The notes: generated by a model not told the origin, from the sequence alone. Counted from the stretch's first letter, positions 1 through 8,802 are shown. The stretch is 64,000 nucleotides of DNA from Anaerolineae bacterium (GCA_022820665.1 JAJEFB010000006.1:52045-116044), one strand, 5' to 3'. Numbers and translations: made by a program.

Positions 1-953
1 GAGAGGAAGGCGCCTTCGACGCGACCACGCCCGCCAAATGCGTCGCCGGCAAAAGCCAGGCGCGGCAATCCGCGCGCCATCAAGTATTCCTCGGGATACG
101 TAGTCAGTGGGACGGAGTATCGCCATTTCTTGACTTGAGTGCTCGCGATCCTCGCGCTGCCTTTGAGATATGGCAGCACGGCGGCTTCCAACTCACGGAT
201 GATATCCGCTTCCGAAGCGTCCCAATTCTGGCGGCTGAATTTGGCGTTGGCGTGGCTGGTGACAACTGTCCTGTCCGAGATGCCCTTGGCATGATTGTCT
301 GCCACCCAATAGACGTCGCTCTGGAAGTTTTGCAGGGCGCCCGGCTCGGGCAATTCCACCTCGCCCGCGATCTCGTGGATGCCACAAAGGCAAGGACCGA
401 ATCGAATGCGCTGGAGTTCATTAAAATCGCTCGCCTGCAGCGGAACCTCGCTTGACGAGAGCAACTCCAGGGTCTCTGGCATGGGTGGCGTCAAAAGCAG
501 AGAGCGCCCATCATATCGCTCGCCATCGCTATCATCTAGTGACCAACTGTTTTCCTGCATTCGAATCTGTGTAACCAATCGATTAAGGGCGATATCATGA
601 TCATGCGCCAGGTATTTCGCCAGGCTGTTCATGCCGCCGCGTACGACATAGCGCGGATGACCATCGCCGAACGTGCGCTTGACGCTGCCATCCGACCAAC
701 CTGTGCCCCAGACATATACCAAGTCTTGTTCAAGCCACTGATCAACGAACCCCTGAAAGGTTTCCGACCGCACCGTGAAGAACTGAGCGCCGTGATCGGC
801 TACGCCATCCTCACCGACCCGGCGGGTGGCCAGGCGTCCGCCGACGCTGCGCCCTCGCTCGACAAGTTGAACGGTATAGCCACGCTCGCTTAAGCTCTGC
901 GCAGCCATCAAGCCCGATAATCCCGCGCCAACAATCAAGACATCAACGGCCAC
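1..953 (-). CDS. Renalase-like NAD(P)/FAD-dependent oxidoreductase (3' end outside window)
   Basis: The reverse strand reads open from a GTG at 953 to the window edge, about 317 codons, with no stop. Near the N-terminus is a Rossmann dinucleotide motif (VLIVGAGLSGLMAAQ), followed by an ER pair (VERGRSVGGRLATRR) and DHGAQFFTVR. This order is typical of renalase-type flavoproteins. Close to the edge is AGDAFGGRGRVEGAFLS, the C-terminal FAD-binding motif of the same family, so only a short tail is missing. These proteins bind FAD non-covalently and oxidise an NAD(P)H-like or amine substrate; the substrate cannot be told here. The GTG start is chosen because the Rossmann motif begins four codons later and no in-frame ATG lies just upstream; AAAGG about 9 bases before it is a weak ribosome site. 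It diverges from ssrA. Confidence 0.85.
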   Translation of the reverse strand, partial: MAVDVLIVGAGLSGLMAAQSLSERGYTVQLVERGRSVGGRLATRRVGEDGVADHGAQFFTVRSETFQGFVDQWLEQDLVYVWGTGWSDGSVKRTFGDGHPRYVVRGGMNSLAKYLAHDHDIALNRLVTQIRMQENSWSLDDSDGERYDGRSLLLTPPMPETLELLSSSEVPLQASDFNELQRIRFGPCLCGIHEIAGEVELPEPGALQNFQSDVYWVADNHAKGISDRTVVTSHANAKFSRQNWDASEADIIRELEAAVLPYLKGSARIASTQVKKWRYSVPLTTYPEEYLMARGLPRLAFAGDAFGGRGRVEGAFL

Positions 954-1401
954 AGATTGCGCCTTTCATTGTCCTCACGCCCAGTTGCTTTATCATACCT
1001 GATTCAGCGCAATATGGCAGGTTCGCAAGACAAGATGAGGTAGTGTATCCTTTTCGGTTGGAATACTTCGTAGCCAGTCCTCGATATGAAATCTTTAACC
1101 CAAAATACGAACGAGGTTGGTAGGGGCGACTGACGATCAGTGTCTACGCGACCCGCTGAGTCGCCTGATGCGCATTCAGTTTCTACTCGTCGGGCGATCC
1201 ATCGGATCGCCCCTACCTGCTGTCAACTAACTGTTGTTCTTTGTTTCAACCGAAATCGATACGCTACCAGACACGATGAGACCTTGGCAAAGGCAGTAAG
1301 AGAAAAATGCGAGACGCTTCACAAAACGCCCGAAATATGCTAGCATGTATGTGAGCGATGGCGCGGCCCGCGAAGGGACGGGCAGCGCCGTCAGCCATCA
1401 C
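954..1401. other. Gap between the renalase-like gene and ssrA
   Basis: No convincing protein gene. It holds the upstream region of the GTG-started oxidoreductase, a repeat unit at 1119-1217 and the likely ssrA promoter zone. A TATGCT at 1336-1341 is the best -10 candidate for ssrA, but no good -35 accompanies it. Confidence 0.6.
1119..1217. repeat. Small inverted-repeat unit (MITE/REP-like)
   Basis: Outer 11-base inverted ends GGTAGGGGCGA (1119-1129) and TCGCCCCTACC (1207-1217) enclose about 77 bases. Inside is a perfect 9-bp hairpin, GGGCGATCC (1192-1200) / GGATCGCCC (1204-1212), with a 3-base loop. The unit also carries GATCAGTGTCTACGCGAC (1135-1152), whose core recurs twice near 12.4 and 13.0 kb. 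Ends of the GTAGGGGCGA type are seen in short non-autonomous repeats of several bacterial phyla. Mobility here is inferred only from structure. Confidence 0.55.
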
Positions 1402-1789
1402 GGGAGCGAATCAGATTCGACGTTGGTGGTTGAAGCCGCACGGCAAGCCGTGGCGCCAAGACACGTTAAACTGGCAACGCACATAGGTGCAAAACCAAAC
1501 TTTAACGCCCTTCCTGCCGTAGCTTAGGCTGCTGCAATTAGGGTGTAGAGGCACAAAGTCCTCTACCGCTCCTGCAGAATCGTCTCCCTTCGCGATTTGC
1601 CGCGAGTGTCATAAAAAGTGAGGGTGCCCGTCGTTGACGCCGATAAGATGACGCCAAGACCCATCGGCTAGCGCAGTGTGAACCGAGCCCTTTGGGAATG
1701 CACGGCGCGAAACTGCGCAAAGGGCTAAGCTTGTAGAAGTGCGAGATTCGAAACCAGCGGACCCGGGGGGCAGGTCCCCGGCGCTTCCA
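1402..1789 (+). ncRNA. ssrA: tmRNA (transfer-messenger RNA), one-piece
   Basis: tmRNA rescues stalled ribosomes: it enters as an alanyl-tRNA mimic, then serves as mRNA for a degradation tag. The 5' end GGGAGCG (1402-1408) pairs over 7 bp (one G-U) with CGCTTCC (1782-1788), followed by discriminator A1789. CCA is not encoded. The 5' domain shows the family signature CAGATTCGACG, and the 3' domain shows CTAAGCTTGTAG, as in E. coli tmRNA. The tag frame begins with GCA at 1489 after TAGGT and runs to TAG at 1525-1527. It encodes AKPNFNALPAVA, which has a hydrophobic protease-recognised type of end. Length is about 388 nt, normal for the family. The T-arm is CCGGGG/CCCCGG with loop GGCAGGT rather than TTCRANN, which is unusual. 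A terminator follows at once. Confidence 0.93.
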
Positions 1790-1796
1790 CTCCGGC

Positions 1797-1825
1797 AACC
1801 GTCTCAACCTGTTTGAGACGGTTTT
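1797..1825 (+). terminator. Rho-independent terminator of ssrA
   Basis: AACCGTCTCAA (1797-1807) pairs perfectly with TTGAGACGGTT (1813-1823) around a 5-base loop and runs into TTTT. It starts 8 bases after the tmRNA 3' end. Confidence 0.9.
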
Positions 1826-1843
1826 GCTTTTCTTGGGTATAAT
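1813..1843 (+). promoter_or_regulatory. Candidate promoter for the lipoprotein gene at 1854
   Basis: A perfect TATAAT at 1838-1843 lies 19 bases after TTGAGA (1813-1818). The -35 would be part of the 3' arm of the ssrA terminator. Transcription would start near 1850, so the message of the gene at 1854 would have almost no leader. Confidence 0.5.
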
Positions 1844-1853
1844 CTGCCCCATT

Positions 1854-2666
1854 ATGGAAAGGAAGAAACGTCGGTGGATTGCGCTGGCTCCCAAGTTGCC
1901 GCTCGCGATCGTTTTCCTTTTGTTCACATGTTCAGCGCTTGTAGCCTGCCGGACATCGGACCTGCCTTTGACCGCCACCGCTGAGTACGAAGCCGCCGCC
2001 ACTCAATTGGACCGGTTGCGCGCCACAGCAACAGTTGCCAGAGCGAGACTCCAAATCACACTGGATTTTGCTGGCACGCGAGTGGCGCAAATTGAACAGT
2101 CAGGCGCGTTCTTGCGTTCCAATTTGTCTGCGTTAGGCACAGACAGCGATTTCATCGACGCCAACCTGCGTCAATTGGGGGACCAGCCGCAGGTTGCTGC
2201 GGTCGAACTGCGCGAAGGCGCGACTGCTGTCAGTGGCGCGAGCGTAGCGATGGATCCGAATGACGCACTCTCGGGAGCGCATACGGCAACCCGCCCAGCC
2301 AGCGTTGAGGTAACCCCGGATTCGCACCCGCGTCTGGACAATCTTGTGTTGTCGTCCGGCGTCAACAACGAGGACTGCCCTGTAGACATTAACCCGCCGT
2401 TCACGCCGGATTCTACCGAGATCTATGTCGTGGCCAGGGCATACGACATCCCCGCGGACGCCACGCTATCTTCAAGCTGGCGACACCGGGATCAAGAGGT
2501 CGTGTCCCACAGTTTTCGAACGGAGCATTTTATCGACGATAATTGTATATGGTTCTTTATCGACCAGACCGATACAACCTTCACAGCAGGCCGGTGGTCA
2601 GTTCAAATAAGCCTGGAAGGTAGCGCGCTGTCTCCCCTGTTGCCATTTGAGATCATCGAGAATTAG
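1854..2666 (+). CDS. Predicted lipoprotein of unknown function
   Basis: A 270-residue protein starting at ATG 1854; the TTG 30 bases upstream lies inside the ssrA terminator and is rejected. The N-terminus has basic residues (MERKKRRW), a hydrophobic stretch and a lipobox-like LVAC, with the lipidated cysteine near residue 32, predicting export and membrane anchoring. Next comes an Ala/Thr-rich region that may be helical or coiled coil (about residues 40-100). The C-terminal half is rich in Asp and Ser and carries two cysteines (NNEDCPVDI and DDNCIWFF) in a likely beta-rich domain. I do not recognise a family. Lipoproteins with this build are common in Chloroflexota. A promoter appears to sit directly upstream, so it is probably monocistronic. 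Confidence 0.7.
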   Translation: MERKKRRWIALAPKLPLAIVFLLFTCSALVACRTSDLPLTATAEYEAAATQLDRLRATATVARARLQITLDFAGTRVAQIEQSGAFLRSNLSALGTDSDFIDANLRQLGDQPQVAAVELREGATAVSGASVAMDPNDALSGAHTATRPASVEVTPDSHPRLDNLVLSSGVNNEDCPVDINPPFTPDSTEIYVVARAYDIPADATLSSSWRHRDQEVVSHSFRTEHFIDDNCIWFFIDQTDTTFTAGRWSVQISLEGSALSPLLPFEIIEN

Positions 2667-2786
2667 CTGCGCGATTGTCTTCAAGCCACAAACTGTGATA
2701 TGTTATTACTGGTTTTCCGGGCAACGTTCGGGAACGACTTCCGTAATTGAGTTATATATCCTGGAGCAAGATACGGGACTGGCAAT

Positions 2787-3179
2787 ATGGCAATTGTGAC
2801 ACGTTGGGATAACAAGAAAAAGACTATCGTCCTTCTGGAATTCGAATCGGAATGGTCCTGGGAGGAACTTGAGGAAGCGGTACAACGGGCGGATTCACTA
2901 ATTGGCAGTGTCGGTCACTTTGTCGATCTCATCATAGATCTCGAAGGCACCACAATACCGAAGGATGTCTTTAGCGCCGCCAAGACATTGCTGGCCTCGG
3001 GAGAGGCGCGCCCTAACGAAGGCGCGCGCGTGGTGGTCGGCGCTAACGGGGCGATAAAGACCATTTATCAGACCATCCACAAGACCTTTAACAATGCCGT
3101 TGAGGGTCGTGAAATACTCTTCGCGCCAAATCTTTCCGATGCGAGAGCGATAATCAGAGGCTTGTCTTTAGATCGTTAG
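2787..3179 (+). CDS. Small cytosolic protein, possibly STAS/SpoIIAA-like
   Basis: A 130-residue protein from ATG 2787 with no signal peptide or membrane segment. It opens with a beta strand, TIVLLEFESEWSWEEL, then a helix, then FVDLIIDLEGTTIP, the kind of strand-plus-Asp turn seen in STAS-fold proteins. It ends with a strand-helix unit (GREILFAPNLSDARAII). The family call is a fold-level guess; no catalytic motif is visible. The ribosome site is weak. About 46 bases upstream of the nearest -10-like TATATA is the palindrome CGTTCGGGAACG (2725-2736), which could be an operator. A strong hairpin follows the gene, suggesting single-gene transcription. Confidence 0.65.
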   Translation: MAIVTRWDNKKKTIVLLEFESEWSWEELEEAVQRADSLIGSVGHFVDLIIDLEGTTIPKDVFSAAKTLLASGEARPNEGARVVVGANGAIKTIYQTIHKTFNNAVEGREILFAPNLSDARAIIRGLSLDR

Positions 3180-3237
3180 GCGCGCTTCAATACTTTGCTG
3201 TCGCTCACATTCAATTTGCCATCATTGTTAAATCGGG

Positions 3238-3281
3238 GCGCTCATGCGACGAAAAGGCTAATTGCCTTTTTTCGTGAGCGC
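3238..3281. terminator. Hairpin terminator after the small STAS-like gene
   Basis: Outer arms GCGCTCA (3238-3244) and TGAGCGC (3275-3281) are perfect, and an inner stem CGAAAAGGC/GCCTTTTTTCG contains a T run. It could stop transcription from the left. Confidence 0.6.
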
Positions 3282-3459
3282 GACATTCCTGGGTTCTTCT
3301 CGCCGGTTGCGCGCCGAGCGGCTCTTGGCGACGGTCAAGCGGATCGGGGAAGCCAGTTCACACTAGCCATATGATCGGTCTACCCAATCGTATTGACAGT
3401 AGCCTCGACCGACGTTTATGAGATAAATTAAGTACAAACCAGCTGACAGGGACGATTCG

Positions 3460-5397
3460 ATGATGATGAGAGGCGGCGGATGGTTTCGCTACATGCACGG
3501 CTTCGAGGCGGCCAGGCCAAACGTCTCGCGACGCTTGCTCCTGCGCGTGCTGGCTTATGCCCAGCCCTATCGGCTGCACATAATTGGCATGCTCGGCACG
3601 ATACTGCTCACAACATTTTTGGGCTTGCTGAATCCCCTCATTTTTCGCGAGATCATAGATACGGCGTTGGCCAATAAAGACCTGGATCGCCTGCATCTGC
3701 TGGCGCTGGGATTGGTCCTGATTCCGGTTCTCAGCGGCGGCATCCGAATCATACAGCGCAAGATAAACGTCTCGATCGGCGAAGGCGTGATCTACGACCT
3801 GCGCGTCGCCCTGTATCATCATTTGCAGCAGATGTCGCTGCGGTTCTTCACCAATACCAGAACAGGCGAATTGATGAGCCGGCTGAACAACGATGTCGTC
3901 GGCGCCCAAAACGCCATCAGCAATACCATCGTGTCCATCGTAACTAACGTGATTACAGTTGTCGCAACCTTGGTCATGATGTTGGCTTTGGAATGGCGAC
4001 TGACCATTCTAGGCGTGCTGGTCCTTCCATTCTTCATCCTGATTGCCAGGAGATTAGGAAAGAGGTTGCAGGCGATTGCCCGCGAACAAATGGCTTACAA
4101 CGCGCAAATGAACGCCATGATGAACGAAACGCTCAATATCAGCGGCGCTCTGCTGGTGAAGCTTTTCGGCCGCATTGATACCGAAGTTCAACACTTTGAA
4201 CGACGCGCGGCCGACGTCCGTGATTCCGGCATTGAGCGCGCCGTGCTCGGCAGTCAGTTTTTCGTGATGATCGGACTCGTGAGCGTGATCGGCACCGCAA
4301 TCGTCTACTGGGTAGGCGGCGTTCTGGTCATTCGGGACGCCTTTACTGTCGGCACCATAGTCGCATTTGGCGCCTATCTCACGCAACTTTATACGCCGCT
4401 GCAAGCGTTGACCAATGCCCCGGTAGATTTCGCGCAGTCAATTGTGAGCTTTGAGCGTGTCTTCGAAATCATCGATTTGCCGCTTGAAATCGCGGAAGAG
4501 CCCAACGCGGTTCATCTACATAATGTAAAGGGCGAGCTGGAATTCGAGCGCGTGTCCTTCCGCTACACAGTAGACGAAGACAATCTGCTCTCCGATGTGG
4601 AACGTATTGGCAAGATGGACAGCATCGCCGCTACGCGATCTGGCGATCCTGCGAAACGCGGCAACGGTCACAGCGGAACCTCAAAAGTCCATCAAGCCAG
4701 GGAGTTGGCTCTGGAAGACATCTCCTTCCATATTACGCCCGGACAATTGGTTGCGCTGGTGGGACCCAGCGGCGCGGGCAAGACCACGATGACATACCTG
4801 ATACCGCGCCTGTACGATCCTTCCAAAGGCAGGATATTGATCGACGGCCACGACCTGCGTGACTTGAGCCTGAATACCATGGCGCAGAATATCGGCATGG
4901 TCACGCAGGAGACCTATCTCTTTCACGACACCATCCGCACTAATCTGCTCTATGCCAAGCCGGAGGCCACGCAAGCTGAAGTCGAAGCCGCGGCCGAGGT
5001 TGCCCATATCCATGATTTCATTATGGGATTAAGCGAGGGCTATGACGCGATCGTCGGCGAGCGCGGATACCGACTCAGCGGGGGCGAAAAACAGCGCATC
5101 GCCATTGCCCGCGTAGTACTAAAAGATCCGCGCATTCTGGTTTTGGACGAAGCGACCAGCCATCTCGATAGCCAATCGGAGGCTTTGATTCAAGACGCGT
5201 TGAGCCACATCATGGAGAGCCGCACCAGTATCGTCATCGCGCATCGACTCAGCACCATACTCGCTGCCGATCAGATTCTGGTGCTGGATCGCGGCCGCAT
5301 CGTCGAAGGCGGCACTCATAGTGAGCTCATCGCCCGGGATGGGCTCTATGCCCGGCTCTACGAAACGCAGTTCAGTCAGCAGCGTGAATTGGCATAG
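3460..5397 (+). CDS. ABC transporter, exporter type (fused membrane and ATPase domains)
   Basis: A 645-residue half-transporter expected to act as a dimer in the inner membrane. Residues about 25-330 form a six-helix exporter domain (begins RRLLLRVLAYAQPYR; MSRLNNDVVGAQ coupling region). The ATPase domain follows: A-loop strand VSFRYT near 365-370, Walker A GPSGAGKTT near 435, Q-loop VTQETYLF, signature LSGGEKQR near 537, Walker B ILVLDEATS near 558 and H-loop VIAHRLS. All ATP-handling motifs are intact. About 42 polar residues (roughly 371-412) are inserted between the A-loop strand and the strand before Walker A, where most relatives have a few residues. Three ATG codons in a row start the frame. 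The substrate cannot be inferred; lipid or drug export is usual for this type. Confidence 0.92.
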   Translation: MMMRGGGWFRYMHGFEAARPNVSRRLLLRVLAYAQPYRLHIIGMLGTILLTTFLGLLNPLIFREIIDTALANKDLDRLHLLALGLVLIPVLSGGIRIIQRKINVSIGEGVIYDLRVALYHHLQQMSLRFFTNTRTGELMSRLNNDVVGAQNAISNTIVSIVTNVITVVATLVMMLALEWRLTILGVLVLPFFILIARRLGKRLQAIAREQMAYNAQMNAMMNETLNISGALLVKLFGRIDTEVQHFERRAADVRDSGIERAVLGSQFFVMIGLVSVIGTAIVYWVGGVLVIRDAFTVGTIVAFGAYLTQLYTPLQALTNAPVDFAQSIVSFERVFEIIDLPLEIAEEPNAVHLHNVKGELEFERVSFRYTVDEDNLLSDVERIGKMDSIAATRSGDPAKRGNGHSGTSKVHQARELALEDISFHITPGQLVALVGPSGAGKTTMTYLIPRLYDPSKGRILIDGHDLRDLSLNTMAQNIGMVTQETYLFHDTIRTNLLYAKPEATQAEVEAAAEVAHIHDFIMGLSEGYDAIVGERGYRLSGGEKQRIAIARVVLKDPRILVLDEATSHLDSQSEALIQDALSHIMESRTSIVIAHRLSTILAADQILVLDRGRIVEGGTHSELIARDGLYARLYETQFSQQRELA

Positions 5398-5470
5398 GCG
5401 CTCCGCTTGCCACCGGTCACTCGGCGGCAGGCGTCTTTAGCGACCGTAAGACGTTCACGAGCGCGGGCCC

Positions 5471-6241
5471 ATGAGAGCAACCATCACAGAAATTGATCCA
5501 AGTCACCTGGAGAGCCAATGGGAGGCTTTGCGGCATCATGTTCGGCAGGTCGCCAGTCAGTTGGTCTTGTTGCCGGAGATGTGTTTTGCCCCCTGGTTTT
5601 GCACGACGCCTGGGCCTGATGAGGCCCGTTGGCAAGACGTCGTAGATTCACACCGCAAGTGGTTGCGGCGCTTGCCGGAGTTGGGGGCGGAGGCAATTGT
5701 CGGCACTGCGCCGCGGCAGCTTGGAGAAAAGAAATTCAATGTCGCGTATGTCTGGAGCCGGAGCGCCGGGCTACGCTGGGATCACCAGAAGACCTACCTA
5801 CCCAACGACGACGGATACTGGGAAGCCAACTGGTATGATCGCGCGACCACCGACTTTCAATGCGCGTCTATCAGCGGTAGACGCACCGGAATCATGATCT
5901 GCACCGAGATCTGGTTCATGCAGCACGCCCGCGAATACAGCCGACAAGGGATTCACCTTTTGCTCAATCCGCGCAGTACGCCGATGGGCACGAACGAGAA
6001 GTGGCTGGCCGGCGGACGAACCGCAGCCGTCGTATCGGGCGCCTTTTGTCTCTCGTCCAATCACTCCGGTCGCGCCGGTCATATTGAGTTGGGCGGCGCG
6101 GGCTGGATCTGTGATCCTGACGGCGCAGTTCTGACCGTGACAAGCCCGGACCAGCCCTTTGTCACGCTTGACCTTGATCTGCGCCTGGCTGAGGCGGCAA
6201 AGTCGACCTATCCGCGTTACGTCGATGACAGCCCGCTCTAG
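5471..6241 (+). CDS. Carbon-nitrogen hydrolase (nitrilase superfamily)
   Basis: A 256-residue cytosolic enzyme with the Glu-Lys-Cys triad of the superfamily: E36 in LLPEMCF, K107 in HQKTYLP and C144 in IMICTEIWF. Length matches single-domain amidases. The reaction is hydrolysis of a non-peptide amide or nitrile through a cysteine thioester; the exact substrate is not readable. It starts 73 bases after the ABC exporter and may be cotranscribed. No strong ribosome site precedes the ATG at 5471. Confidence 0.9.
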   Translation: MRATITEIDPSHLESQWEALRHHVRQVASQLVLLPEMCFAPWFCTTPGPDEARWQDVVDSHRKWLRRLPELGAEAIVGTAPRQLGEKKFNVAYVWSRSAGLRWDHQKTYLPNDDGYWEANWYDRATTDFQCASISGRRTGIMICTEIWFMQHAREYSRQGIHLLLNPRSTPMGTNEKWLAGGRTAAVVSGAFCLSSNHSGRAGHIELGGAGWICDPDGAVLTVTSPDQPFVTLDLDLRLAEAAKSTYPRYVDDSPL

Positions 6242-6363
6242 CTCGCCGGAATTCAATCGACACCATAGTCGTCTGAGCCAGCCTGGGTCGATCACCTCGA
6301 TTCAATGGACAAGACAAGCCCCGCTCTGCTAACATAGCGACACATTTCACCTGACGAGGGTAT

Positions 6364-7398
6364 ATGTCCGAGCTTCATCTGATTGTTGGACTTGGCAATC
6401 CAGGAGCCAAATACAACAACACCCGCCACAATATAGGCTGGTGGGTGATCGACGAGTTGATCCGACGATATGATCTTGGCAAAGGCAGGAGCGAAAAGCG
6501 CGCGCAGACCTGGAGCGCCAATATCCGCGGCAAAGGCCTAAAGCTGGTCAAGCCTCTGACCTATATGAACCGCAGCGGCGAGGCAGTTCGATCGCTTCTG
6601 GAATACTACAGGATTCCCATCGGAAGTCTCATGGTCGTTCACGATGATCTCGATACGCCTTTTGGCGCGCTGAGACTACGACAAGCGGGGGGGCACGGCG
6701 GACAAAACGGCTTGCGGAGTATTGTACAGCATTTAGGAAGCAAGGACTTCGCCCGCTTGCGCTTCGGTATCGGCAGGCCGCCCGGTAAAATGGATCCGGT
6801 GGACTACGTATTGCAGACGCTAAAGGGAGACGATCTCATCCTTGCGCGGGAGTTGACGGTTCGGGCGGCAGATGCGATTGAGACCTGGCTGCAAGATGGC
6901 ATTGATAAAGCCATGTCAGCCCATAATGGCGTCGGCGCCAAACCGCGCGCGCAACCGGTAAATCTGGAGGAACAACTCGACATTGCGCGCCGCGCCCACG
7001 AACTCGCGCCTCATGATCCCAAGCCCTTGTCCAAACTCATCGCGCTGCAAAAGAAACTCGGAATGCTCGACGAAGCCGTGGACAATCATCTCCTCTTGGC
7101 GGGGCTGCTCGAAGCCGAAGGGTCAGAGCGGCTTGCCATCGCCGAAAAAGTTAAGGCAGCAACCATCAATCCCGGTTTGATCGACTTGCAACGCGAAATC
7201 GCAGACTGGTATCTCAAGCGCGACAACAAGAAGAAAGCCGTAAGCCGCATATTGATCATAGCTGACTATTTCCTGGGGGAGAATGATTTCGCGGCAGCGC
7301 GGGCGGCGGTAGCAGAGGCTTTGGCGATCAATCCGCAACATCCCAAGGCGCTGGAAACGCAGAAAGCCCTCGCAGATACTGCAACGGCGAACCGATGA
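6364..7398 (+). CDS. pth: Peptidyl-tRNA hydrolase with C-terminal TPR-like extension
   Basis: Frees tRNA from prematurely released peptidyl-tRNA. Residues 1-190 are a full Pth domain: VGLGNPG (N12), catalytic H22 in TRHNIG, N69 in YMNRSG, the HDDLD segment (D94-D97) and N115 in GGQNGLRSI. Bacterial Pth is normally about 190 residues, but this protein has 344. The extra 150 or so residues are helical and alanine-rich, with repeats such as ARRAHELAPHDPKPLSKL and ARAAVAEALAINPQHPKALE, which match tetratricopeptide repeat spacing. The frame is continuous with no sign of a joined second start. GAGGG before the ATG is a good ribosome site. The tail is probably a protein-binding platform; its partner is unknown. 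Confidence 0.93.
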   Translation: MSELHLIVGLGNPGAKYNNTRHNIGWWVIDELIRRYDLGKGRSEKRAQTWSANIRGKGLKLVKPLTYMNRSGEAVRSLLEYYRIPIGSLMVVHDDLDTPFGALRLRQAGGHGGQNGLRSIVQHLGSKDFARLRFGIGRPPGKMDPVDYVLQTLKGDDLILARELTVRAADAIETWLQDGIDKAMSAHNGVGAKPRAQPVNLEEQLDIARRAHELAPHDPKPLSKLIALQKKLGMLDEAVDNHLLLAGLLEAEGSERLAIAEKVKAATINPGLIDLQREIADWYLKRDNKKKAVSRILIIADYFLGENDFAAARAAVAEALAINPQHPKALETQKALADTATANR

Positions 7399-7460
7399 AG
7401 AATATGACGATTGTCTGCGCGAGAAGCAAAATCATCAGCAGGAAATCAAGGAGGCATTAG

Positions 7461-8669
7461 ATGCGGATAGCTGAAGCGGAAAGCGTCGGCATGTCATCAG
7501 GCCGGCTCGAGAATATCAATCACAAACTGAGCGAATACGTTGATAACGGCAATGTCGCCGGGTTCGTTACGCTTGCCGCCCGGCACGGGGAAATTGTCCA
7601 TCTGGAGGCCATCGGCCATCGCGATAGCGGAGAATCGCTGCCGATGGAGCATGATACCATCTTTCGAATCTACAGCATGACCAAACCCATCACATCGGTC
7701 GCTTTGATGATGCTTTACGAACGTGGCAAATTTCAACTGATTGATCCGGTTAGCAAGTATATCCCCGCCTTCGCCAAGACGCGGGTTTTGAGCGGCTACG
7801 GCTTTCTGGGCAAGGAACTGGTCGAGCAAGATCCACCCATGACCATTCACCACTTGCTGACGCACACGGCTGGTTTGAGTTACGGTTTCTTCTACGACAC
7901 GCCGATCGACGATATGTATCGTGATTCGATCTTCCGCAGCGAGACAGCTAGTTTGGAAGAAAAAATCCTCGGCATGGCGGATCTTCCACTGCGGCACCAA
8001 CCCGGCGCAGCCTGGAATTACAGCATCGCCACGGATGTCTGCGGCTATCTGGTGCAGGTGCTGGCGGATATGCCCTTTGAAGATTTCTTGCAGCAAGAGA
8101 TCTTCGATCCGCTCGGCATGGTCGATACGGGATTCCACGTTCCAGCGGGCAAGCTTGATCGCTTTGCAAAACTGTATCAACATCGGCCCTCCGATGGCAG
8201 CTTCCGCGAATATGAAGGCGGGCCGAATATCCCCGCGCACGATTACAGCAAACCTGCGAACGCGCCTTCGGGCGGGGGCGGCTTGGTCTCGACCATCGGC
8301 GATTACTGGCAGTTTGCCAGGATCTTGCTGAACCGCGGGGAATCGAAGGACGTAAGGATACTGGGACGGAAAACCCTGGAGTACATGACGCTGAACCATT
8401 TGCCGCAGGAACTCCTGCCCATGGCCATCGGCTTAAGCACAATCGGCGGCAGGGGATTCGGCCTCGGCTTCGACGTGATCCTCGACCCGGCGCAAACGGG
8501 CGTCCTTAACTCGATGGGCGCCTTTGGCTGGAGCGGCGCCGCCGCCACTAATTTCTGGGTCGATCCGCAGGAGCGGATCGTAGGCATCATCATGACTCAA
8601 TTGATGGACAACCTGCTACCCTTCCAAGCCGACTTCAGGGCGCTTGTGTATCAAGCGCTGGTGGATTAA
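7461..8669 (+). CDS. Serine hydrolase, class C beta-lactamase/esterase family
   Basis: A 402-residue protein with the penicillin-binding-protein-like fold. The nucleophile motif SxxK is S72-M-T-K75 in YSMTKPITS; the second motif tyrosine is Y187 in WNYSIATD; a glycine-rich stretch GGGGLVSTIGDYW follows. These features match EstB-type esterases and related hydrolases. No signal peptide is evident, so it is probably cytosolic and an esterase or amidase rather than a resistance enzyme. AAGGAGG seven bases before ATG 7461 is the clearest ribosome site in this part of the window. The gene sits 62 bases after pth and may share its transcript. Confidence 0.9.
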   Translation: MRIAEAESVGMSSGRLENINHKLSEYVDNGNVAGFVTLAARHGEIVHLEAIGHRDSGESLPMEHDTIFRIYSMTKPITSVALMMLYERGKFQLIDPVSKYIPAFAKTRVLSGYGFLGKELVEQDPPMTIHHLLTHTAGLSYGFFYDTPIDDMYRDSIFRSETASLEEKILGMADLPLRHQPGAAWNYSIATDVCGYLVQVLADMPFEDFLQQEIFDPLGMVDTGFHVPAGKLDRFAKLYQHRPSDGSFREYEGGPNIPAHDYSKPANAPSGGGGLVSTIGDYWQFARILLNRGESKDVRILGRKTLEYMTLNHLPQELLPMAIGLSTIGGRGFGLGFDVILDPAQTGVLNSMGAFGWSGAAATNFWVDPQERIVGIIMTQLMDNLLPFQADFRALVYQALVD

Positions 8670-8802
8670 CCGGCTAGCCGATTCCAGTCGGCTCGGCCAA
8701 ATCGCTGGCGACGAAATCTAGCCATTTGGACAAGTCTCTGATATACTGCGCCGTTCCATACTAGCGACAACATAATAACGACAAAGAAAACCAAGATCAG
8801 GC

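Noticed and set aside
1345..1527. 60-residue open frame upstream of the lipoprotein gene
   Set aside because: It lies over the 5' half of the tmRNA; its last 12 codons are the tmRNA tag, which explains its end.
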